The position numbers were made by a program, and so were the translations under genes. Positions 28,702 to 34,254 of a DNA stretch of 34,254 nt are shown here, piece after piece (within the stretch, counting starts at the first letter, position 1; each line of letters starts with the position of its first letter). Origin of the DNA: a virus; the IMG/VR virus record IMGVR_UViG_3300050015_000089, positions 1 to 34,254 of that record. One strand, given 5' to 3'. A model generated the notes under the pieces. That model was not told where the DNA came from, searched no databases, and saw nothing but the letters and a program-made list of their open reading frames with translations.

Positions 28702-28729
28702 AATATAACCGAAATATTTCAAAAGTCAA
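28702..28729 (-). promoter_or_regulatory. Sigma70-type promoter for the macro-domain operon
   Basis: TTGACT (28724-28729), 16 bp, TATATT (28702-28707) on the minus strand; predicted start 28695, 1 nt before the ATG at 28694. Divergent from the promoter at 28760-28787. Confidence 0.72.
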
Positions 28730-28759
28730 ACCATAATGTTAAAAACAATTGCAATTATT

Positions 28760-28787
28760 TTGACTTTTTTAATCATTCAGTTATATT
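28760..28787 (+). promoter_or_regulatory. Sigma70-type promoter for the plus-strand endonuclease
   Basis: TTGACT (28760-28765), 16 bp, TATATT (28782-28787) on the plus strand; predicted start 28794, 2 nt before the ATG at 28796. The frame open from 28736 runs through this promoter, so its first 20 codons are most likely not translated. Confidence 0.75.
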
Positions 28788-28795
28788 TATGTAAT

Positions 28796-29923
28796 ATGAG
28801 AAAAATATCGTCGGAAATAGAAAACACAATTTGCCAGGAATATAAAAATAATAATGGATACGAATTATCTCGAAAATTTGGAATAGAAATTCATACTATT
28901 TATAAAATATTAAAAAGAAATAAAATATTTCCTTCTAATAGAAAATTGACTCCATCTCAAGAAAATAATATTATAAAATTATATTTGGAGGGTAAACATG
29001 GTTATAAAATAGCGACCGAATTAAATGTAAAATATAATTTGGTTTATTCTACATTAAACCGGAATAATATTATAATTCGTCCGATGAGTCAATTAAAACG
29101 AAAATATGAAATAAACGAACATTGTTTTGATTCAATAGACGAAGAATGGAAATCATATTTTTTAGGACTATTCTATGCCGATGGTTGTCTTACAAAATAT
29201 TCTGCCAAAATTTCTTTAATAACAGATGATAAAAACATTTTGGAAATTTTGAACAGATTTATTTATCCTAATAGACCACTTTCATCAAAAATACAAAAAA
29301 CTTTTATAAATTCAAAAAATAATAAAACATATATTGGTCGTCCACAATCTACATTAGATATAACTAATAAACACATTAATAATCGTCTTAGAGAATTGGG
29401 ATTATGTGAAAGGAAATCATTGACTCTACAATTCCCTACATATCAAATGATTCCTGAAAAATTAATGACACATTTTATTAGAGGATATTTTGATGGGGAT
29501 GGATGTATTCAAATAAGAAAATGGGGACAGAGATTTGATATAATAAGTAGTTATGATTTTTGCAATTCTTTATTACAATGGTTTAAAACAAATTTACAAA
29601 TAGAAGGTAAATTGGAACCACGGAATAAAGTTTGTAGGCTAGTTGTTCATAATAAAAAAGATATACATGCATTATATCATTTCCTTTATGATTCATCTTC
29701 TATATATTTAAATAGAAAATATATAAAATTTAAAGAAATAATAGATAATTTAGATTGGACAAAAATAGAAAGACCCCATTATTCATCTACAAAATATGTC
29801 ACATTTGATAAACGAAGAAATCGTTGGCAAGTTAGTAAAAAAACAATGGGGAAATGCAAATTCTATGGAAGTTTTATAAAAGAAAATGACGCAATAAAAA
29901 TAGCAAACATGTTAATAAATTAG
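28796..29923 (+). CDS. LAGLIDADG homing endonuclease with HTH and AP2-like domains, 375 aa
   Basis: Two N-terminal helix-turn-helix repeats (GYELSRKFGIEIHTIYKIL and GYKIATELNVKYNLVYSTL) precede the LAGLIDADG pair YFLGLFYADGCL (D129) and FIRGYFDGDGCI (about 100 residues later). The C-terminus has YVTFDKRRNRWQVSKK and KFYGSFIKENDAIKIANML, the pattern of AP2/ERF-like DNA-binding domains found in phage endonucleases. Extra DNA-binding modules on both sides imply a long target. The gene lies against the prevailing strand between the macro-domain gene and 29939-30226, with its own promoter. Its DNA is strongly AT-rich. Confidence 0.88.
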   Translation: MRKISSEIENTICQEYKNNNGYELSRKFGIEIHTIYKILKRNKIFPSNRKLTPSQENNIIKLYLEGKHGYKIATELNVKYNLVYSTLNRNNIIIRPMSQLKRKYEINEHCFDSIDEEWKSYFLGLFYADGCLTKYSAKISLITDDKNILEILNRFIYPNRPLSSKIQKTFINSKNNKTYIGRPQSTLDITNKHINNRLRELGLCERKSLTLQFPTYQMIPEKLMTHFIRGYFDGDGCIQIRKWGQRFDIISSYDFCNSLLQWFKTNLQIEGKLEPRNKVCRLVVHNKKDIHALYHFLYDSSSIYLNRKYIKFKEIIDNLDWTKIERPHYSSTKYVTFDKRRNRWQVSKKTMGKCKFYGSFIKENDAIKIANMLIN

Positions 29924-29938
29924 ATATAACTATTCATG

Positions 29939-30226
29939 TCAACTCATCCAACATTGTTTACTTCGAATAATCAAATATGGCTGATTTTTCTTGACAATGA
30001 AATATCCTCCTCTTCCAGATAATACACCACCATATCTATATTCATATATGATTTCATCATCTTTAATTGTAAAAGTTTTTCCTAATTCGTCTCGTACTTT
30101 GTCTTTGGATGGTTCAAATTTGGAATCCAACAATAACTGTTCAATGGTAATTCCCATTTCTTTATCCCACCAATCAAAATGGTCGGAATCTGTCCATATC
30201 GTAAATCCATATTCGTCTGTTTTCAT
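29939..30226 (-). CDS. Hypothetical protein, 95 aa
   Basis: Not recognised. ATG 30226 (MKTDEYGFTIWTDSDHFDWW) overlaps the MazG-like stop by 4 nt (ATGA). Acidic and aromatic N-terminus, a helix (GITIEQLLLDSKFEPSKDKV) and a beta-rich end (TFTIKDDEIIYEYRYGG, GGYFIVKKNQPYLIIR). Its TGA stop lies in an orphan TTGACA (29937-29942), which elsewhere in the window is the -35 box for the next gene. Confidence 0.68.
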   Translation of the reverse strand: MKTDEYGFTIWTDSDHFDWWDKEMGITIEQLLLDSKFEPSKDKVRDELGKTFTIKDDEIIYEYRYGGVLSGRGGYFIVKKNQPYLIIRSKQCWMS

Positions 30227-30624
30227 AGTTTGTACTTGCTGCCCCAACGCTTGGAGACAATGTTGAACTTCTCCACTATAGCCTCTTCCATATTAATATC
30301 AAGTTTGTCAGATAACAAACTGAGGTAGGTCATGATGTCAGAGACTTCGTGTGCCAACGCCTTCTTGGGAATATTGTCTCCCCGACTCATTTTTTTGAGG
30401 TAGTTACACAACTCACCCACTTCGCCTGACAGCGCACATCCCCACTCCATAGGAGACCAATCGTTGGAATGCTTAACATCTGCCTTGGAACGGGCAATAC
30501 ACACTTCATTGAAGTGATCAATCGTCAACGGCAAACACTCGTTACATTGAACGAGTCCAATTTGTCCAAGACGCTTATCACCCTTGTGGTATTTCTTACC
30601 TTTACATTTGTTACATTTTTTCAT
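30223..30624 (-). CDS. MazG-like NTP pyrophosphohydrolase with zinc ribbon, about 133 aa
   Basis: The catalytic helices read WGCALSGEVGELCNYLKKM and LAHEVSDIMTYLSLLSDKL: the E-x-x-E ... E-x-x-D metal-binding set of the all-alpha MazG/dUTPase fold, followed by VEKFNIVSKRWGS, typical of MazG. Such enzymes hydrolyse dNTPs or ppGpp-like nucleotides and are frequent in phages. A zinc ribbon (KCNKCKGKKYHKGD ... CNECLPL) is fused in front. ATG 30624 is preferred over 30636 because it overlaps the previous stop as ATGA and follows a GGATAAAGTT sequence like that before the nicotinamidase gene. Confidence 0.85.
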   Translation of the reverse strand: MKKCNKCKGKKYHKGDKRLGQIGLVQCNECLPLTIDHFNEVCIARSKADVKHSNDWSPMEWGCALSGEVGELCNYLKKMSRGDNIPKKALAHEVSDIMTYLSLLSDKLDINMEEAIVEKFNIVSKRWGSKYKL

Positions 30625-31055
30625 AACTTTATCCATTTGAAAGCACTTTTTGGAATTTTATAAAAATACTCATTTTCTTTTACATATTTATTTGGTGACA
30701 TTTTTAAATTTTCATCTATAAGGTATTTCCTAATAGTTGTCCCATCAATCATTCCCAATCCAGAATAATCGCACGAAAGAATGAAATATGCAATATAATT
30801 CTCAATAAAAAATTTAGCCTTTCTTTCAGGAACATTAATTTCATCATATGGGAATTCATCTTCCTTCCATACAAGTCTATGTTCTACTTCTACTTGAAAT
30901 GTATTGTCTTTAGATATTAAATCAACTCCAAATTTATTAGGATTATCTTCTACGATTATACCTTGTTTAGATAAATATTCCTTAACAACTTTGCGTGATT
31001 TTGGGTCATTTCCTTGAAAAAGAGATTTACTGAATTTCTTAGAGGTTCCAATCAT
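30621..31055 (-). CDS. Possible PD-(D/E)XK nuclease-fold protein, 144 aa
   Basis: A stretch NKFGVDLISKDNTFQVEVEHRLVW (about 40-63) gives G-V-D-L, then E-x-E on a beta-strand, resembling the 'D ... (D/E)-x-(K/E)' core of PD-(D/E)XK nucleases, but the usual Lys is replaced. ERKAKFFIENYIAYFILSCDY follows as helix and strand. Phage proteins with this outline are uncharacterised, and the nuclease reading is tentative. It overlaps the MazG-like start by 4 nt and follows the homing endonuclease 31052-31909 with a 4-nt overlap. Confidence 0.6.
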   Translation of the reverse strand: MIGTSKKFSKSLFQGNDPKSRKVVKEYLSKQGIIVEDNPNKFGVDLISKDNTFQVEVEHRLVWKEDEFPYDEINVPERKAKFFIENYIAYFILSCDYSGLGMIDGTTIRKYLIDENLKMSPNKYVKENEYFYKIPKSAFKWIKL

Positions 31056-31909
31056 TTATTTCCTTTTTCATATATTTTGTATTTTTCTTCATATTTTTCT
31101 AAAAATATCATTTTTTTACTATCATGTAAAATTTTTATTGTGGATGAATCTAATATATCCACATCAATAAGATTATATGTCATTCTATTTATTTGGCAAA
31201 ATATCTCCGCTGCATTTTTTTTCGCTATTACACCAATTGAATTATGTAACTTTCTAGGTTTACATTCTATCATCATATTCCCATTTACAACAAAATCAGG
31301 AAAATAGTTTCTTGTCTTTCCGTTCCAATCAGTATATGATATCTTATACTTTCTTTGTTCTCCGGGTTCCCAAGTCCATTCATTTTTCTCTATTACATTT
31401 ATCATATAAGAAAGTTCACGTAAACTTCTAAAATACCATCCGTTATACCATCCACTCCATCCATTCCCAGAACCTTGTGGAGAAGGTTTACCATACATTG
31501 GGTTATTTTCGCCGGAAGAAGAAAGTGACAATTTTATTTTTGTTTCTTTCATTTTTTGATTAGCAATATCTATACCATATTTTTCTATCCACCATTGATA
31601 AACACTTTTTCCATAACTCAAATTATCCGTTCCATACAAACATTTTGCGTGACTCTTTATACTATCTATTGTTTTTTGTGTATGCTTCTTCCCATAGAAT
31701 GGATTTCCATTTCCGGAATATTTTACTTTATATGATTCATTTATTTTATGTTTTTTTTCTAAAAATAATGGATCATTCCATTTTTTAAAATCTCTACATT
31801 TGTAACATCCAGTATTTCTTCGTTTTGCATTATATAATGATTGTATAGATGAATATGTTAATTCCGTGTTACATGTAGGACAGTTTCGGATATATTTTTT
31901 ATTTTCCAT
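31052..31909 (-). CDS. Homing endonuclease: NUMOD3 repeats plus PD-(D/E)XK domain, 285 aa
   Basis: An N-terminal zinc finger (CPTCNTELTYSSIQ ... CYKCRDF) is followed by two NUMOD3-type DNA-binding motifs, GNGNPFYGKKHTQKTIDSI (about 66-84) and GENNPMYGKPSPQGSGNG (about 133-150). A nuclease domain comes next: WYFRSLRELSYMINVI, then the core YFPDFVVNGNMMIECKPRKL, with P-D and E-x-K. This combination is known from free-standing or intron-encoded phage homing endonucleases. The start is preceded by TATTTATTAG, nearly the same as before the Vsr-like gene at 16120. A TTGACG (31939-31944) with an 18-bp-spaced TATTTA is a weak promoter candidate. Confidence 0.85.
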   Translation of the reverse strand: MENKKYIRNCPTCNTELTYSSIQSLYNAKRRNTGCYKCRDFKKWNDPLFLEKKHKINESYKVKYSGNGNPFYGKKHTQKTIDSIKSHAKCLYGTDNLSYGKSVYQWWIEKYGIDIANQKMKETKIKLSLSSSGENNPMYGKPSPQGSGNGWSGWYNGWYFRSLRELSYMINVIEKNEWTWEPGEQRKYKISYTDWNGKTRNYFPDFVVNGNMMIECKPRKLHNSIGVIAKKNAAEIFCQINRMTYNLIDVDILDSSTIKILHDSKKMIFLEKYEEKYKIYEKGNK

Positions 31910-32005
31910 GCTAATAAATAGTATTGTGAACTCTCAAACGTCAATTCCAACCGCAAGTCCAGTAAAGATATTTACTATTTATTTTCCATATTTTTATTCT
32001 TTCAA

Positions 32006-32257
32006 TTATAGCAATGGGTAACATTTCTTACAAGGTATCATTACACTTGTTTTTACATTATATCCAATATATCCTCGTCCATAACATTTCTTACAGTTTG
32101 GATTTGGCATAAAAGGAACATTAAATTTCTTACCTTTTGAATTGGTTAAGACGTGTGGACCCCGTTGTACAAGTGGTTTCCCCGAAACATCTTTTTTAAG
32201 TTCATATGTTGGAGGAGGAAGTGGTTGCGGTGTAGTAGGTTTAGGTATATAATCCAT
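32006..32257 (-). CDS. DnaJ-like zinc-finger small protein, 83 aa
   Basis: A Pro-rich start (PKPTTPQPLPPPTYELKKD) leads to a basic middle and a C-terminal C-x-x-C-x-G-x-G pair: CKKCYGRGYIGYN and CKKC, as in half of a DnaJ-type zinc finger. Short phage proteins of this kind are common and uncharacterised. It is followed by a 96-nt gap before the next gene and preceded by a terminator/promoter overlap at 32282-32337. Confidence 0.7.
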   Translation of the reverse strand: MDYIPKPTTPQPLPPPTYELKKDVSGKPLVQRGPHVLTNSKGKKFNVPFMPNPNCKKCYGRGYIGYNVKTSVMIPCKKCYPLL

Positions 32258-32281
32258 ATTTTTAAAGTTTAAAAGGGAAAC

Positions 32282-32325
32282 AAAAATCCCTCTGTCATAT
32301 TACTGTTAATAATACAACAGAGGGA
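32282..32325 (-). terminator. Rho-independent terminator after the HNH gene
   Basis: A 9-bp stem (32287-32295 with 32317-32325, TCCCTCTGT/ACAGAGGGA), extended by inner TATTA/TAATA pairing, is followed on the minus strand by TTTTTG. It ends the HNH endonuclease transcript. Confidence 0.85.
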
Positions 32326-32337
32326 GCGATTAGTCAA
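32309..32337 (-). promoter_or_regulatory. Putative promoter overlapping the terminator
   Basis: TTGACT (32332-32337), 17 bp, TATTAT (32309-32314) on the minus strand. The predicted start (about 32302) lies in the loop of the terminator hairpin, so the new transcript would lack the upstream arm and escape termination. Confidence 0.45.
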
Positions 32338-32347
32338 TTAATTATAT

Positions 32348-33013
32348 TTACTTAACGGAAGGAGAAACAACTATACGATTTCCTTTACTAAGATTTTCAT
32401 ACCACCATAACGGTTGGAGGTTGTTTAGCGACCAACATTTCTTAAACTCAATACAATCATAAGATGTTATATCAAATGATGAAATAGGTATAATATGGTC
32501 TATATGCCACCCTCTAAATCCATAATTTTCCCAAGACATTCCTGTTTTAAATTGTTTTTCTATATGATTTCTCAATTCAGTTAATGTATAATCTACAAAC
32601 ATTTCCCAATGAATATTGTGTTTTCCAGTTTTTAGAGAATGTCGTATTGCTTGGGATACATTTTTAGAAATACAATATTCAATATTAGTTTGTCTATTCT
32701 TATAATACCACTCACGTTGATATTTTCGATTTTTATCTAAGTTTCCATAGTAATATCCACGGTATCGCTTATTTATATTTGGGTCTTGTTTTCTATATTT
32801 TTTATGAAGTAGATTAAGTTTTTCTCTATTTTCATTTCTCCATTTAGAAGCTTGAGATAATATATCTTTATGGTGCTCTGTGTTATATGTTTTCTTATAT
32901 TTAAGATAACAACTTTTACATTCACTGCGATATACTAATGGTCGGGATAAATAAAAATCGGAAATAGATTTTTCAATATGACATTTATTACAAGTTTTTA
33001 TAGTAATATTCAT
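32348..33013 (-). CDS. HNH homing endonuclease, 221 aa
   Basis: The nuclease core reads GWHIDHIIPISSFD, then FKKCWSLNNLQPLWWYENLSKGNR, the classic H-N-H motif of phage endonucleases. The N-terminus carries a zinc finger (CNKCHIEKSISDFY ... CKSCYLKYKK), followed by a long basic helical region (RNENREKLNLLHKKYRKQD) for DNA contact. The start has a GGAG sequence 6 nt upstream, one of the few Shine-Dalgarno sites here. It lies between the DnaJ-like gene and a phosphoesterase and is closed by a strong terminator. Free-standing; no intron boundaries seen. Confidence 0.9.
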   Translation of the reverse strand: MNITIKTCNKCHIEKSISDFYLSRPLVYRSECKSCYLKYKKTYNTEHHKDILSQASKWRNENREKLNLLHKKYRKQDPNINKRYRGYYYGNLDKNRKYQREWYYKNRQTNIEYCISKNVSQAIRHSLKTGKHNIHWEMFVDYTLTELRNHIEKQFKTGMSWENYGFRGWHIDHIIPISSFDITSYDCIEFKKCWSLNNLQPLWWYENLSKGNRIVVSPSVK

Positions 33014-33095
33014 TTAATACTCCATTGGTCTAAATGATTACTTTTCCATTGTAAATAAAATCGTTTATACACTGAAATACACTAAATATTTTTAT

Positions 33096-33746
33096 TTATT
33101 TGTGATGTTCATCTAATGGAGCAAACCTTTTCCCATCCATAACAGTTGCTATTTCTTCAAATGACCACGGCATCCCATGACCATCCCATCCAACATCCAA
33201 AATTTTTCCATAGGTATTATCCACCTTTGTCAATGGGCATCCATTGTGAGAATGTCCGCAAAGCATCCAAGATCCATGAGCCATTTCATTAAATATATAA
33301 ATTGGATAATGACTTAATACAATGAATTGTCCATTCAAAATGACTTCGGCATAATTCCCAATGTATATAATGTTTTTATATCTTAATGGATATACTTCAC
33401 TATCTTCAACATAGTTAATGCCCAATATCTTTTTAACCAAAGGTTTATAAATATTTTTAAAATGTGGATTTGGATGATTACCCCACATCATATAGACATT
33501 TTGGCACTTAATACTTTCAATTTGTTTTTCAAATTGTTCCACCGTTGTATTAAGACAAAAATCTCCCAACATCATTAATATATCATTTGGTCGAACAATC
33601 TCATTAATAGTATCAATAAGACCTTCATCGTGTTTCCGTGGATTTTCATATCCACGGTCTTTCCAAACAAAATCCTTCTGATGACCCATGTGTAGGTCAG
33701 AAGTAATATAAACTTTTTTATCTTCTGATTCTCTAATGTTTAACAT
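33096..33746 (-). CDS. Calcineurin-like metallophosphoesterase, 216 aa
   Basis: The motif set is complete: ITSDLHMGH (14-22), MLGDFCLN (about 59-66), WGNHPN (about 88-93, here N-H-P in place of N-H-D/E), LSHYPI (about 144-149) and CGHSHNG (about 163-169). This is the compact phage-type metallophosphoesterase family. It shares its motif order with 7351-7971 but is clearly diverged. Substrate unknown. It is followed by an 82-nt gap and then the HNH gene. Confidence 0.87.
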   Translation of the reverse strand: MLNIRESEDKKVYITSDLHMGHQKDFVWKDRGYENPRKHDEGLIDTINEIVRPNDILMMLGDFCLNTTVEQFEKQIESIKCQNVYMMWGNHPNPHFKNIYKPLVKKILGINYVEDSEVYPLRYKNIIYIGNYAEVILNGQFIVLSHYPIYIFNEMAHGSWMLCGHSHNGCPLTKVDNTYGKILDVGWDGHGMPWSFEEIATVMDGKRFAPLDEHHK

Positions 33747-33751
33747 TTTAA

Positions 33752-34254
33752 TTATTTTCCTAACTCAATAAATTTTTGAAATATTTTAGCTGTCATTACC
33801 GCATCTACCCGAGCATCATGCAATGGACCATCTACTTTAATTCCAAAGTAATCTGCCAACGCTGATACACTTCCATCTGTATCTAATGGTAATTTACCAC
33901 ATGCCCGAAGAAATTGCAACACAACACTGGTATCAATATAATGATATGTGCAAAACTGTTCCCAAGATCCTTCAGATATTAACTTATCAATAATGTGGGA
34001 AATATCTCCCTTTACACCATGACCAACAGGAACAAGTCGGGTATCCTTTGTATTTTTCTTTAAAAATTCATATAAATGTGATTTAGCAAACTTATATGGC
34101 GAAGCAATTTTATCGTGCCGTTGGATATCGATTTTATTCACTTCCATACCCTGACCACTAAGAATGTATGAACCATTGTCTGGTTTAACTTGTAAATACA
34201 AATCATCAAGAACATTAAACTCTGCATCAGTCACCATAAAATATGCAGTAAGTA
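33752..34254 (-). CDS. DnaQ-like 3'-5' exonuclease (DEDD), start outside the window
   Basis: Exonuclease motif I is VTDAEFN (catalytic D and E), motif II lies near VPVGHGVKGDISH, and motif III is HDARVDAVMTAKIF (H and D of DEDDh). This is a single-domain RNase T / DnaQ-like nuclease that trims 3' ends of single-stranded DNA or RNA. An ATG exists at 34237, but the frame stays open to the window edge and encodes L-T-A-Y-F before it, the hydrophobic strand normally preceding motif I. So the true start is probably upstream and the gene is truncated here at its 5' end. Confidence 0.82.
   Translation of the reverse strand, partial: LTAYFMVTDAEFNVLDDLYLQVKPDNGSYILSGQGMEVNKIDIQRHDKIASPYKFAKSHLYEFLKKNTKDTRLVPVGHGVKGDISHIIDKLISEGSWEQFCTYHYIDTSVVLQFLRACGKLPLDTDGSVSALADYFGIKVDGPLHDARVDAVMTAKIFQKFIELGK

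Noticed and set aside
29937-29942. Another promoter at TTGACA
   Set aside because: No TATAAT-like box at 15-18 bp on the minus strand; treated only as a possible relic.
1441-33013. Group I introns or inteins around the endonuclease genes
   Set aside because: Flanking genes are complete and no intron core or split host gene was seen; all six look free-standing.

Overview
The window looks like an accessory stretch of a large, AT-rich tailed-phage genome. This is inferred, because no capsid, tail, terminase or replication gene lies in the window to prove it. The grounds are short tightly packed genes nearly all on the minus strand with ATGA overlaps, many small zinc-ribbon and membrane proteins, six free-standing homing-endonuclease-type genes of four nuclease types, and typical phage enzymes (MazG-like, DEDD exonuclease, two metallophosphoesterases, a DUF3307-like membrane protein, a phage-style lipoprotein). 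The host appears to be a bacterium using a sigma70-type factor: minus-strand promoters repeat TTGAC(A/T), 16 bp, TA(T/G)A(G/A)T. No intergenic stretch exceeds about 140 bases. I saw no tRNA, rRNA or CRISPR array.

Layout. 1-1439: small hypotheticals, including a tandem paralog pair. 1489-2373: plus-strand LAGLIDADG endonuclease. 2403-3130: divergent promoters serving a minus-strand membrane protein and a plus-strand two-gene mini-operon. 3119-5036: membrane proteins, a SLOG-like protein and a WYL-like protein. 5046-7319: an unknown protein, a HAD phosphatase and an NAD+ synthase. 7351-10820: phosphoesterase, GNAT, nucleoside deoxyribosyltransferase-like protein, zinc protein, SAM methyltransferase and an unknown. 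10824-14939: protein kinase, PP2C phosphatase and vWA protein, i.e. a TerY-P-type triad, with a Vsr-like endonuclease inserted. 15014-18019: a second Vsr-like endonuclease, a nicotinamidase and a bifunctional NMN adenylyltransferase/Nudix. 18156-20151: a membrane protein set with a frameshifted LemA. 20215-22905: an acyl-carrier-like zinc protein, small membrane proteins and a lipoprotein. 22908-27165: a truncated adenine methyltransferase and a 1267-residue GIY-YIG/helicase/methyltransferase fusion. 27227-28694: zinc protein and macro domain. 28796-29923: plus-strand LAGLIDADG/AP2 endonuclease. 29939-34254: MazG-like enzyme, possible PD-(D/E)XK protein, two more homing endonucleases, phosphoesterase and exonuclease.

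How the genes fit together. Nicotinamidase, NMN/NaMN adenylyltransferase and NAD synthase cover three of the four steps from nicotinamide to NAD+ (PncB is not in the window). The Nudix and macro domains act on ADP-ribose, the break-down product of NAD+. A plausible reading is that this phage rebuilds NAD+ and handles its fragments during infection, perhaps against NAD+-depleting defences. The kinase/PP2C/vWA triad lies directly beside these genes and suggests a phosphorylation-controlled stress or defence module.

Expression. In eleven cases the transcription start predicted from the promoter falls 0-5 nt from an ATG, which points to leaderless mRNAs. In five, the TGA stop of the preceding gene is embedded in the TTGACA box. 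Few genes have a Shine-Dalgarno sequence, and leaders are A-rich.
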